Source: Ascaphus truei
Lineage: Eukaryota > Chordata > Amphibia > Anura > Ascaphidae
Length of the DNA stretch: 64,000 nt
Direction: 5' to 3'
Assembly: GCA_036426205.1 (NCBI GenBank)
Contig: CM071569.1
Coordinates: 663,460-727,459, forward strand
Shown here: piece after piece, positions 54,135 to 64,000 of the stretch
Layout: every line of letters begins with the position of its first letter
Numbering within the stretch: position 1 is the first letter of the stretch
Made by a program: the position numbers and the translations under genes
The notes under the pieces: generated by a model
The model's input: only the letters and a program-made list of their open reading frames with translations
Databases searched by the model: none
What the model was told of the DNA's origin: nothing

Positions 54135-54395
54135 TTAGTGTACGGGAGCAGGGGGTCTCCTGAGCTGAACCGCATTGATTTCAGCCTCGGGGACCCCCTG
54201 CTTCCAGAGATACAGGTCCCGTTATGGAGTGCCGGTATCTCCTATGCATTGAAATCTCCGACGTCATGTGACCGTGGGAATCAAATGCATAGGAGATACC
54301 AGCACCCCATAACGGGGCCTCTATCTTGGGATGCAAGGGATCCCCGAACCTCAAATCAACGCACTCTGCTCCAGAAACCCCCTGCTCATCTACAG
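54135..54395. mobile_element. Fold-back element
   Basis: Long imperfect inverted repeat. Left GGGAGCAGGGGGTCTCC, AGATACAGGTCCCGTTATGG and GGTATCTCCTATGCATT are mirrored by AATGCATAGGAGATACC, CCATAACGGGGCCTCTATCT and CCCCCTGCTC. Arms are about 125 bp. Typical of a MITE with palindromic structure. Confidence 0.75.
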
Positions 54396-55600
54396 TAGTA
54401 ATAAAATTGAAATAAAATGTAATTAAAAAAAACATTAATTTCAGGCGAGATTTGAGCAGGGAGAGGCGGCACTCTCTCTGCAGCAGAATCAACTCGCCGG
54501 GTGACCCCTTTTCAGAGGGTCGATCATCTCGTCACCGGCTACTCGCCATTTTTAAAAAAGTGGTGCTCACTGGATTTCGGGGCTTTCTGCATATCGTGAG
54601 AGCAACGCTGCCAAAAATGGCAATTTTAAAACAATGGCGATTTTTTTCTATCGGATTTTAGTGCATAGGCCCCATGATGGTAAATATTTCTACCATGTTT
54701 AAAAAAAATGTGTTATATAGAGTGTTTCAAGTTTTGCTTTTGCACGTTAATAAATTACTTATTTTTTTCTCAATATGTCTATGTTCTTATTTCCATTTGA
54801 AAATACTATATGAAAGCTGTTCTACAAATTAAACATTACAAATCAATGGTTACATATGATGTCACCTAATAAATTCAATAATAAAGTACACGGAAACAAG
54901 GCCAGATTTATTCTGTTTATTGGCTATTAAGAATATGTCAACACTATTTTGCCATGGGAGAACCCCATCGCCATTAAAATAATCCTTAAAGGAATTGCGA
55001 ATGCTTGTTGCCATGTTTGCAGGCTCCTCAGAAGCTGGGTATCAGCTGCAGGCACACAAGCCACACCTGCCTGCCTTCCAAATCAATTACAATATTATGT
55101 AGTAAAGCCACACATTTGACTAATTCTCTTTGCATTTGGCACATTGGTTTCAATAGCTTTTAATACCAATCGTCATTTCGCATTCATAATGCTGAAGGCA
55201 CACTCCACACAGCGTCTTGCTCTGGAGTGTCTAGAATTAAACATTTCTTTTTTTCCCCCGAAGACGGGGAAGGAAGGGTATGAATTCCAAATGTTATATA
55301 GATGCCATAGCTACAGTAGTATAAGGATAAATATCAACCCTCCTATAAACAATGCAATGATGCAGTCCAGTGATAAACATAAATTCCTAACATGTCCCTA
55401 TAGGCTAAGCTATTCCATGATCAAGGACATGTAATGGGCAAAGGACTATCTAGATAACTCGATGCATGATATATTTTTGCAGACAGGTATCATTGAGTGT
55501 GAAAGAAAGAGAGAGAAAGAAAAAGGAAGAAAAGTAAAATAAAAACCCTAAGATACATTGAACATAAACAGATAACATGCATAAATGACATAGATAATCC
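54396..55600. other. No gene recognised
   Basis: Unassigned repeat-like sequence, AT-rich after 54660, with a purine-rich run at 55498-55545 near the 3' end of the following Penelope-like element. Confidence 0.45.
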
Positions 55601-55633
55601 AGTCTAGTGTAATAATAAAAAGAAGATATTTAG

Positions 55634-55812
55634 CTGAGGAAATGTTTCAATTCCCAAGCGGTGTTCATACCCCCGGGGGTTAATGCCCCGAGGGTATAAA
55701 TCCAAAACATTTCTCGTTGGTTAAGAACCAGCTCTCTATTTCCACCTCTAGTCAGTGGTTGGATGTGTTCCAAAGCACAATATGAAGTTGCTAATAGTAC
55801 CCATAGTATTCT
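55634..55812 (-). pseudogene. Second Penelope-like element: GIY-YIG C-terminus
   Basis: The minus strand reads LEHIQPLTRGGNRELVLNQ, then MFWIYTLGALTPGGMN and WELKHFL. This is the C-terminal end of a Penelope-like endonuclease (compare WIYELKTLSPRGLN and FELKAFL in the element at 38946-40308). The upstream part of the gene is replaced by terminal-repeat sequence at 55805. Confidence 0.8.
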
Positions 55813-56344
55813 TCAAATGGTCAGGGGAGCGCCAGTGTTCACATCGGAGTCATAGAAAAAACCATGAAAGACAGCATGGTGTGGTACAATTTCAACCAGA
55901 ATGATGTAAGTTAGTGTTTAGATACTGCACTCACACTTTCCTCCTTCTTATTACAGCAGTACAGAGACGCTTCTCTCTCTGATTAGTTCAGTGGATAGGA
56001 ACTTCTCACATGGAACCCCTTTTAGTAATAAAATCCTTCCCATCCGTTGTATATATCCAAAAAATAAAGGAAATACCAATTGCGCAGTATATCTCAATGG
56101 TTATATTCAAAGATAGAACATTAAAAGCACATAAGGATGTGCACTCACATTTTGTACATTACATCTATTCGTGGTACGAAATCCTGACACCTCTCAGTCA
56201 GCGTTTGGCCGGTACACGCGCTGTGAAGCTTGCTTCCGCGTCTCGGCTCTCATCTACGTCACTTCCGGTTGGGTGAAGTTGAGGGCGGAAGGGCTGTGTA
56301 GAGGAATCCCCGGCCGCCAGGACTTCGCGTCACGAAAGCACTCT

Positions 56345-56383
56345 GATTCAACGCGTTTCGTCGGTATGACTTCTTCAGGAATC
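56345..56383 (-). ncRNA. Hammerhead ribozyme motif with canonical core
   Basis: On the minus strand from 56383: stem I GATTC, core CTGAAGA (fits CUGANGA), extra A, stem II GTC, loop ATACC, GAC, then GAAA, CGCGT, U17, and stem I GAATC, which is the exact complement of GATTC. Stem III is the minimal two-pair ACGCGT form known from hammerheads of repetitive elements. All core bases needed for cleavage are present. The extra A between A9 and stem II is shared by all five motifs in this window. Confidence 0.78.
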
Positions 56384-56492
56384 TAATTAGCTTTACTCCT
56401 CACCCCACTATTTATAGGCATGATGGTACTAATTGGCTCAATTAGAGATATCAATTGAAATGTATTACATGAAAATTAACAATGAGTTTATA

Positions 56493-56826
56493 CAGGCATA
56501 CCCCGCATTAACATACGCAATGGGACCAGAGCATGTATGTAAAGCAAAAATGTACTTAAAGTGAAGCACTCCCTTTTTTCCCCACGTATTGATGCATGTA
56601 CTGTACTGCAATATTCATATACGTGCATAACTGATGTAAATAACACATGTGTAACAGGCTCTATAGTCTACCCGCTTGCGCACAGCTTCGGTACAGGTAG
56701 GGAGCTGGTATTGCTGTGCAGGACGTGCTGACAGGCGCATGCGTGAGCTGCCGTTTGCCTATTGAGCGATATGTACTTACTCGCGAGTGTACTTAAAGTG
56801 AGTGTACTTAAACCGGGGTATGCCTG
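56493..56826. mobile_element. 334-bp TA-flanked MITE (Tigger/pogo-like ends)
   Basis: Left CAGGCATACCCCGCATTAA and right (reverse complement) CAGGCATACCCCGGTTTAA agree at 17 of 19. Both are flanked by TA (56491-56492 and 56827-56828). CAGGCATACC ends with a TA target are like Tigger/pogo elements. The interior has no transposase. The left end is the source-like sequence of the 60-bp satellite at 19980-20290. Confidence 0.8.
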
Positions 56827-57644
56827 TATAATGGAAAATGAATTTACACTCACTACTCCATCCATTGTCTTAGAGTATAGAGTAGGAGTATCAGGTAGAA
56901 TTATCTGTAGAAATTATATGATTAATCAATTATGTAATTTTAATTTTGTAAAAAAAAAATGTAATTGTTTGTATATTATTAAAATATTGCTATTCGTGTA
57001 CACTTTCATTTAAATGTATTTTGGACCACTTCTATGGATGGAGTAGAGTGTAAATTCATTTTCCATTATATAAACATTATATAAACCGCGTATCACGAAT
57101 AGATGTAATGTACAAAATGTGAGTGTACATCCTTATGTGCTTTTAATGTTCTATCTTTGAATATAACCATTGAGATATAGTGCGCAATTGGTATTTCCTT
57201 TATTTTTTGGATATATACAACGGATGGGAAGGATTCTATTACTAAAAGGGGTTCCATGTGAGAAGTTCCTATCCACTGCACTAATCAGAGAGAGAAGCGT
57301 CTCTGTACTGCTGTAATAAGAAGGAGGAAAGTGTGAGTGCAATATCTAAACACTTACTTACATCATTCTGGTTGAAATTGTACCACACCATGCTGTACCA
57401 TTGTTTTTTCTATGACTCCGATGTGAACACTGGCGCTCCCCTGACCATTTGAAGAATACTTGGATTCACCAGACTAAAGAACAGTCTTTCAAGGGTTTTT
57501 TTGAGCCGCTTTTCAATTATTACATGCACTGGGTGGTGTAAAGTTTATATGTCACAATTTTAATTTTATTTTAATAATTGATCACAGTTCACTATATTAT
57601 AAAATCACCATTATATTTATTTATATATTTTACACATATTAGGA

Positions 57645-58622
57645 TTAAGTAAGCGCCGGGAAAAAAATTCTTCTTTTGTGAATAGTACTCATAGGGCATG
57701 TTGAGAAATGCCTTGCGACCGGATATCTGTCATCTTTATGTCTAATAACTGTGCATTTAAGAGGCCGGATAGACCTAACAATGTAAATACTCCCACATGC
57801 ACATCTCAATATGTAAACAACGTCACTAGTATTGCAAGTCATAAGTGTACATATCTTATAAGTATAATTCGTATATTAACATTTAATGGTTTTTAATGGG
57901 GTGGCATATTTATAGTTATTACAGTAACCGCATCTATGAAAACCCATAGGTCTAGAAGTAGCTAAATGCGTTGCTGTGGATGCTTTAAACATGCTGGGAG
58001 AAACATGGGAGCCTATCGTTCTCGCTTTCCTAAAGACAAATTTGGGTTTAGAGATGACAAACTTCCCCAGATCCTTGTCTAGTTTCAGGACTTTCCCATG
58101 ATTTTCTACAATGGTCCTGATCTGATCCGATTTGCCTGCTTGCTATATGTCATGATAAACAGTGGAATGTCCGATTGAGATGTACGGATATGATATTTAT
58201 CTTTACGGTTATGTTTATCTGTAAGATTAACTTCGTCCAACAAATCTGATCTATTGGAATACAAGGCCTTTTGAAAAGCTGTGTTAATATCATATTCACT
58301 GTACCCCCTCTCTCTGAATTTATTATTATTTTGGTTTTTTATTATTATTCAGCACCTCCGACTGCGTAAGAAAAGTTTCGTCATTAGAGCATATCCGACG
58401 CAGTCTGAGATACTGACCAATTGGAATACCCCGTAACAGTGGTCTCGGGTGACCACTGTTGGTGAGTAGCAAGGAGTTGCGGGAATTGGGTTTTCGGAAG
58501 ATATCTGTCTGTATAGTCAGATCTAAATCTATATATAAATTCAGATCTAAAAAATTGACATAATTGGTAGCCTAAGAGATGAATTTTAAATTATATACAT
58601 TTTGGTTAAGATAATCAAAAAA
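57645..58622 (-). pseudogene. Second Penelope-like element: RT and GIY-YIG remnant
   Basis: On the minus strand from 58620: NVYNLKFIS, YVNFLDLNLYIDLDLTIQT, LLRGIPIGQYLRLRRICSND and ETFLTQSE belong to the RT thumb region (compare ECIDFLDLHIYI and IPKGQLVRLKR). At 57830-57760, SDVVYILRCACGSIYIVRS is a GIY-YIG start in which the expected VGRT is IVRS. Many stops. Older than the 38-42 kb copy and a different subfamily. Confidence 0.8.
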
Positions 58623-59520
58623 TAATAATAAAGTCCCTTGCTGCAGTGGAAGCACTGTACAGTATGCTTGATGATAATGGTGAAAAGCAGGGTTGCAGAC
58701 CTGTCAAAGACGTGAATATGCTCACAAGTGATATTTTTATTTGCTATATGCTATACGGTGGAGGGTTTTTTGTCACCTTTTTCACCCACCACAACTTAGA
58801 TAAACATGGCTTTAGACAAAGAACTTCCCCAAACTGCTTCATTGCTCAAATTTTCTACCAGGATTTAAGCCAACCCCTAGCATCTAGTATAAACTAAACC
58901 CTCACTTAAGATTCAGTTCCCTTTGTTACATACAAATTCAACATCCTACAACATATTCTCAATGCAATTGTCTTGATATAAGTTCTCATCCACACATTTT
59001 AATATAATAAATGGATTTCTAACAGATTTCAAGAATCTAAACGTCTGTCTCTTCTTTTCCATTTCCTTCCATACTTGTTTATTTAGCCACATTGGATTTG
59101 ACTTATTTCTTTCATACTTATTACACGAGGGTATACACTGCTAAGTGTGCTTTCCTAACAATGTTTTAAAGACTGCAAAAACATCCCAATTTTTTCCTTG
59201 TAGATTAGTCTTCAGAGTATTAAAATCTGCCTTTCTCAAGTTAAATTGTTGAACCCAAGTAACCTGCTTTTTGATAATTTATTGCAAAATTAGACCATGT
59301 TATGATCACTATTACCCCCCTCCAGGCCCATTACCTCATACCAAGGGTCGGATTACCCAATAGGAAGATTATGCACGTGTTTAGGGCACCACAAAAAAAA
59401 TTTGGACTTTTTTTTTTAAAGAATTTGATATTTAAAAAAAAAAAAAAAAAAAAGCATGGAAGTCGTCACCATGAGAAAAATCAAAACTTTATTGGATTTT
59501 CTTACACTCCACTATATACT
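58623..59520. other. No gene recognised; poly-A run
   Basis: Unassigned sequence ending in an A-run at 59436-59453. Short frames lack motifs. Confidence 0.5.
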
Positions 59521-60250
59521 TGTAACGGGTATTCCCTATGAATACCGCCGCTACCACCTGCTGTGCAACCTGTGTGGCTCTCAGGAGCCTAAGCCTCCGC
59601 TTGGGGAACCTGGGGTACATACATATCATACATCTCTAGGTGCAACGCCTCCACCTGGGAGGGATCCTCGTGCGCAGTATTCCACACATACATCATGTTA
59701 TCAGTGGTGTGTGTTGCACTCTGGTAGTACGAGACATTTGGGTGGGGGTTACTGGACCAAAAAAAAAAAAAAAGGGTGGGGTCCACATTGTGTGGTTGTG
59801 AGTGTGCCGGCCTTGACGCGCTATGTGATAGCGTGCCGCGACGTGACCGCCATAGATGGTGATAGCGTCCGCCGTGACGCCTAGAGTTGATAGGGCGGTC
59901 CGCGCGTGTACGCCTGAGAGGTGGTCTTAGGCGCTGCGCTTGTCTGGTGTGGTCGCATGATGATTGGTTTTATTAACGGGTTATTAGTGAATATAAGTGT
60001 GTTTCCATCCATGCAGTAGAGTCCAGTCCTTTTTTTATATTGATTTCGTGTTGTGTGTGTTAGTTACTTCCTGGGAGGGCTCTCCCTCCCACTTCCGTTG
60101 GGATCCCCCAGTGGAGGTCGTTGCACTAGAGATGTTGAATATGTAAGTACACTAGGTTCCGCCAAGCGGAGGCTTAGCTCCTGAGAGCCACAACAGTTTC
60201 ACGCCTGTGGTAGTCCGGCGGTATATATAGATGGAATCCACCCGTTTACA
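59521..60250 (+). repeat. Putative 5' LTR with long inverted ends
   Basis: Starts TGTAACGGGTATTCCC and ends ACCCGTTTACA. The first ~85 bp (TACCGCCGCTACCAC, GGCTCTCAGGAGCC, AGCCTCCGCTTGG) recur inverted in the last ~90 bp. A TATA-like GAATATAAGTG is at 59991. It is followed by TTTGGAGGCGCTGCTGGAG and a decayed retroelement interior. The partner LTR would be beyond the window, so LTR status is inferred. Related right ends are at 25537 and 33563. Confidence 0.55.
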
Positions 60251-63200
60251 TTTGGAGGCGCTGCTGGAGATAGTCCTGGGTGCCCCACTCTTTGTAGTAA
60301 CCGTACCACCCTTTCAGTCGCAATGTTCTGCGCTCGACGTCCCAGACACAATTGGTGCCGACTGGTGGCCGAACAAAGCTAGGATAGCTTCTTCTGCGAC
60401 ACGTTGTCGCCCGTAGACGATTCCTGCTCGGATGTTACTCCATGTTTACTACTGTTGCAGCTCAGTAAGGTACATCTAACCTGGGTTCGGCGGACGCCCT
60501 CCTCATCATCAAGCACTATGACATTGAACCGGCAAGAGAATCACCCTATGCTAGCTGCACTGAAGCAGCTATATCTCCGATAGAGGCCCACGAGTAGTTA
60601 GTCTCCTAGGACTTTGCCGTGCAACGGTGTGCCCTTCATAATTTTACCCGGACTGTTTCCAGTCACTCACTTTCCCTCCCCAGACATGAGGTTGTGGCGA
60701 CAGAATATGGCCTGCCAGTTACAACCCATCCTATCAATATATCCCTACCAGAGTGACCTTCTCTTCAGATGCTAGCAAGGGGCCACCATTTGGCGCGTCG
60801 GGCCACTCACCCGGTTACCAACCGTCCGTGACCAGTTCTATCCTAACCCCACCCCTAACAGGCATCGATCAGCGATATCCAGTGGCTCCAACATGACGGC
60901 TCCCTGTTATGAGTGAAACATTCCGCATGCTATGTGGAAGCGATAACTACTACCCGCTCAATCCCAATGTATAGAAATTGAAGTCGTTCTCATGGACGGT
61001 TTCCTGTCCCCACGTCGACGACAGCTCCATTCTTGGAAGCGAGCATACCCTCAAGGTTGACGCGAATGGCCCTGCCTCTGAAAACGGTTAGACGGCAGAA
61101 GAATCCTGGAAAGCCTACACCCCCCAGCGGCCACCTGGCAGTGCACACGCGTGACCAAGACCCGATCTCTCTGCTCACCAATGGTAGACTTGCTAGTCCA
61201 GATCTATGGCAAAGATGAAGGGAGTAGAGCTATCTGTGTTCAACCATATTACGCTCTCCGACAGAAGGAGAAGGAAGACCTGTCCGACTCCCTGCAACGC
61301 TCCGTCTGGTCCTGTGAAATTGCGTAACCTGCGCCCTCATCCTTCTTCAGAGCATGGACGAATATCGGGCGCAAGCAGTTTCCTCCATGGGGCCATTCCC
61401 CACTCACCACATCGTGATCATGATCATGTGCCACTAAGGAGGGACCCCCCCCTACCTTCATGACATTCTGGGAATCGTAAAAGGCCATGAGGCCTATACC
61501 AACTGATGCAGGCCCCAGTCAGAGATCCTTCCTCGGTCAGTGACACCCCCCGGGATCCTCTGCTCGCCGGACCAAGACACCTGTCACAGAGGAAGATGCG
61601 CCACCCCAAGTCGCCCTCCACGAAGGGCGGGCCTTGCGGGGGAGATCCCCCACCTACCAATACCCACAAGACTGGACCTCAAAAGACATCGTCTGCTAGA
61701 ACCTTGTGACAAATGCCATTTCTCTAGAGAGTGCCCTAATGGAGAACCCAAGAAAAGGGAAACGCTCCGTAAATGAAGCTCGCCAGGTACTATGATCTGT
61801 CATGGCAGACCTCAGAAGCCAAACCACCGATGCTACCCCACGCCTCCCGAAGCCCCTCCTGACCTGAGCCCGCGAAGGAACTCCAGGGGAATGCTACTGT
61901 CAGTGGGCCCTTCGGCCATCGTGACGTGTGGTAGTAGATGGAGTCTATGCTGCTGCTTGCTTCTATTGGACACCGGGTCCTCAATGACGCCATAATATTA
62001 ACCGCCCTGTCTACGACCGCACCGAAGCAGTTGTCCCCCTGCGGTCGGTGTAACATATGAAAGTGAGGGTTTGAGCAACGAAGATTACCCCCATTCGATT
62101 GGATTGTGAGCGTTCACTGGAGAATCTTCAATTGAATACCGCAGAAACATCCCATGAGTGTGGAGGCAATGTGTGGGCCGCAAAACCTCAAGGAACATGT
62201 TCATATCCGGTCATCCTGGGGACAAATACGGAATAGTTACGATGCTGCATCAGCCTACTTAAGGATACTAATCATTGCCATGGACGTGCCCTGCCCCGCT
62301 ATAACCTGTATGAGAGAGAGTGCAACCGAGTATTGCCCTAGAGCGTTCATGCGGGGACCTCTACAATCGTCAACGCGGACTGACGACCATTTCCCAGGTG
62401 GGAGTGAAACGCCTGCCGTGTGGTTTCTTCCGGATCGGGATGGATGACCGATATCTGTTTCTCCCTGGAGAGACCCTGAGGAGAGATCCAGCGGTGGTAT
62501 CGGGTAATACCTTAAGTAAAAGAGTGGGACGACCCAGTTGCTCTCCAACCCATTTTATATCCAAACATCTGCGGGGGGGGGTCATTGGGGGGTCCAATGA
62601 ACATCGATGTATAGGAGAGAAAGTCTGGCAGTATTATATCCCGTCATCCCGGGTGGAACCCCGCCCCAGGGGAATGCCGCTGCAGCTTGTGGGAGCGGTT
62701 AGTCGACCGGGACTATAACTTCGGAGATTCGACCTGGGCCTGCCGAGTGAGAATCGCTTCTCTGAGCTGACTGACTGCAGCCAAGCTGAGGAAAGAAAAA
62801 CGTATTTTCTCTACCAGCGAATGGATGTGGGCCGCAGGCGCATCGCCCAACCACTATTAGACTGAAATGACCTCACTGCCGTGTCCCGTGAACGCTCTTT
62901 CGCGTATCGCCCCCAGCGGTATGTGGACGATGTAGGGATGTTCCTGGAGAGATGTACCGGACGCTGGAAATACTGACGGAGTCGCGGATGTCTTCTATGC
63001 ATACACCATAGTGGGTAGTTAACGGAATAAGATGGATCTCTGTAAGAATTGTGCCTCGATTATCGAACCCTAAATACATATCCGTTACGGTACCTAGTGT
63101 ACCATACAACTCCTCGTATGTAAGAGATCCTGAACCGCCTCTGAAGTGGTGACCAATGGTTTTGTGTGCTCGATTTTGCGATCTGGTACTAACCAGGCTA

Positions 63201-64000
63201 CCCAGGATGAAGAGGATCATGAAAAGACTGTAAGACTGCCTTCGTCATGTCCCTGGGCTTCTACCATTACTGCGTATGCCCCAAGGTAGATATGCTGGAG
63301 CCCCCTCTCTCCTCTGCCAGCGTTTGATGGAAAAAACAATAGGGGACATGAATCCTCGGGAGGCCTGGCTTTACCTGCGGACATATCATTGTCTTTGGGA
63401 AGACTTAGCAATAACACGAGAGAGCTCTGAGGTTGATAGATCGTCCTTGGCCAAGAAAGATTGAAGCTATCACTCGACAAGTGTATGTTTTGCCACACCT
63501 CGTGACCTACGTGGGACAACATCGTGTCCTGCCATGGGTTGCTACTGATCCAGCCAAAGTACGAAGCGGTGGTGAACTCAAACTGGCCCGCGTCCATAAT
63601 GTCGGCGGAACATGTCGATCCTTCCTCGGGTTCTTCTGTGGTAGTATACCGTCGTGTTCGTGGAAGGTATCTCTATTCGTAGCTAAACCCCTAGGACCAT
63701 ATTTTGGCTGAGATATACCCTGAAGATACTGGGAGAAATCGCACGCATCGGCCGACAATCCCGTGGTGAATTGACGCCTGAGTGTGAACGGCCTTCCTGA
63801 CATTTGAAGAAAAGCCTGACTGCAAGACACCAGTGCTTGACATATTGACGCACCCAAACAACCTATATGTCCGTCAATTTGGGGTATATTGGCCCAAAGG
63901 TCCTCAATGGACTGGGCGCTGTCCTTCATCAGAACAACCCGAGGGTCTTCGGCAGGTAGCCTACATCAAGCCGCGTCTTCGACACACCTAGTGAGCATAT
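60251..64000 (+). pseudogene. Badly decayed LTR-retroelement interior
   Basis: Only scattered motifs survive. A nucleocapsid-like CDKCHFSRECPN is at 61705-61740 (a CCHC knuckle missing the residues between the second Cys and His). An aspartic-protease LLDTGSSMT is at 61963-61992. An RNase H block NGLGAVLHQNNPRVFG is at 63906-63953. The order gag, protease, then RNase H is right for a plus-strand element following the LTR at 59521. Frames change often and no RT catalytic box was recognised between 62000 and 63900. Superfamily not decided; Ty3/gypsy or retrovirus-like are both possible. The frames listed by simple ORF search here are not genes. Confidence 0.55.

Larger units (their letters stand above)
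55805..57460. mobile_element. Penelope-like terminal repeats in inverted orientation
   Basis: 55805-56178 and 57089-57460 are inverted copies about 370 bp long (ATTCTTCAAATGG...TACATCTATTCGTG). The left arm continues on the minus strand from a hammerhead motif at 56345-56383. The sequence between the arms contains that motif and a 334-bp MITE. This repeats the inverted design of the 37945-42480 element, but in an older copy. Confidence 0.8.

Noticed and set aside
60251..60270. GGAGGCGCTG after the putative LTR considered as a self-priming site paired with CAACGCCTCCACC at 59646.
   Set aside because: The LTR segment lies upstream of the likely TATA box (about 59991), so it would not be at the RNA 5' end; there is also a mismatch.

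Overview
The window reads as a transposon-dense vertebrate genome segment, most likely amphibian. The reasons are a nectin/PVR-type immunoglobulin receptor gene split into small phased exons, plus an element mix (chromovirus, Gmr1-like Ty3/gypsy, L2, CR1, L1/Tx1, Penelope-like, hAT and Tc1/mariner-type MITEs) typical of frogs and salamanders. The species cannot be fixed from the sequence alone. There is no prokaryotic or organellar content, and no rRNA or tRNA gene was seen. Most long open frames lie in transposons or in tandem repeats that happen to be stop-free.

The one host gene found is on the minus strand, 52360 down to 20627. Five exons have matching splice phases: an Ig V exon (52031-52360), an Ig C1 exon (35144-35449), two exons making the third Ig domain (32106-32214 and 25688-25845) and a transmembrane exon (20627-20744). 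The signal-peptide exon (above 52360) and the final cytoplasmic exon(s) (below 20627) were not found. The 16.6 kb intron between the first two exons holds a 4.5 kb inverted Penelope-like insertion nested in a small hAT element (37839-42647), an old minus-strand chromovirus fragment (43990-45235) and a nearly intact chromovirus (45339-51082) with a 5-bp target duplication.

Layout: 1-2494 and 5262-7866 are two copies of one composite segment (GT-rich minisatellite, hAT-like end, 5'-truncated Gmr1-like gypsy element with integrase C-terminus ahead of reverse transcriptase). The second copy is interrupted inside RNase H by an 892-bp TA-flanked transposon. Then come an L2-type LINE (9774-12007), a minus-strand CR1-like remnant (12540-13432), LTR-like sequence (13.5-16.4 kb), Penelope terminal remnants and minisatellites (17.4-20.4 kb), and the receptor gene with its repeat-filled introns (20.6-52.4 kb). 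A minisatellite and fold-back elements (53.5-54.4 kb), a second Penelope-like locus with inverted arms (55.6-58.6 kb), and an LTR followed by a badly decayed retroelement interior (59.5-64 kb) complete the window.

The most notable signals are RNA-level. Hammerhead-ribozyme-like motifs occur at the Penelope-related loci; three of the five copies carry U3 and A8 in place of the universal C3-G8 pair. The chromovirus has a primer-binding site complementary to its own predicted transcript start, overlapping the gag start codon, and a G GGA AAC -1 frameshift heptamer between gag and pol. All calls rest on reading the sequence; no database search or folding program was run.
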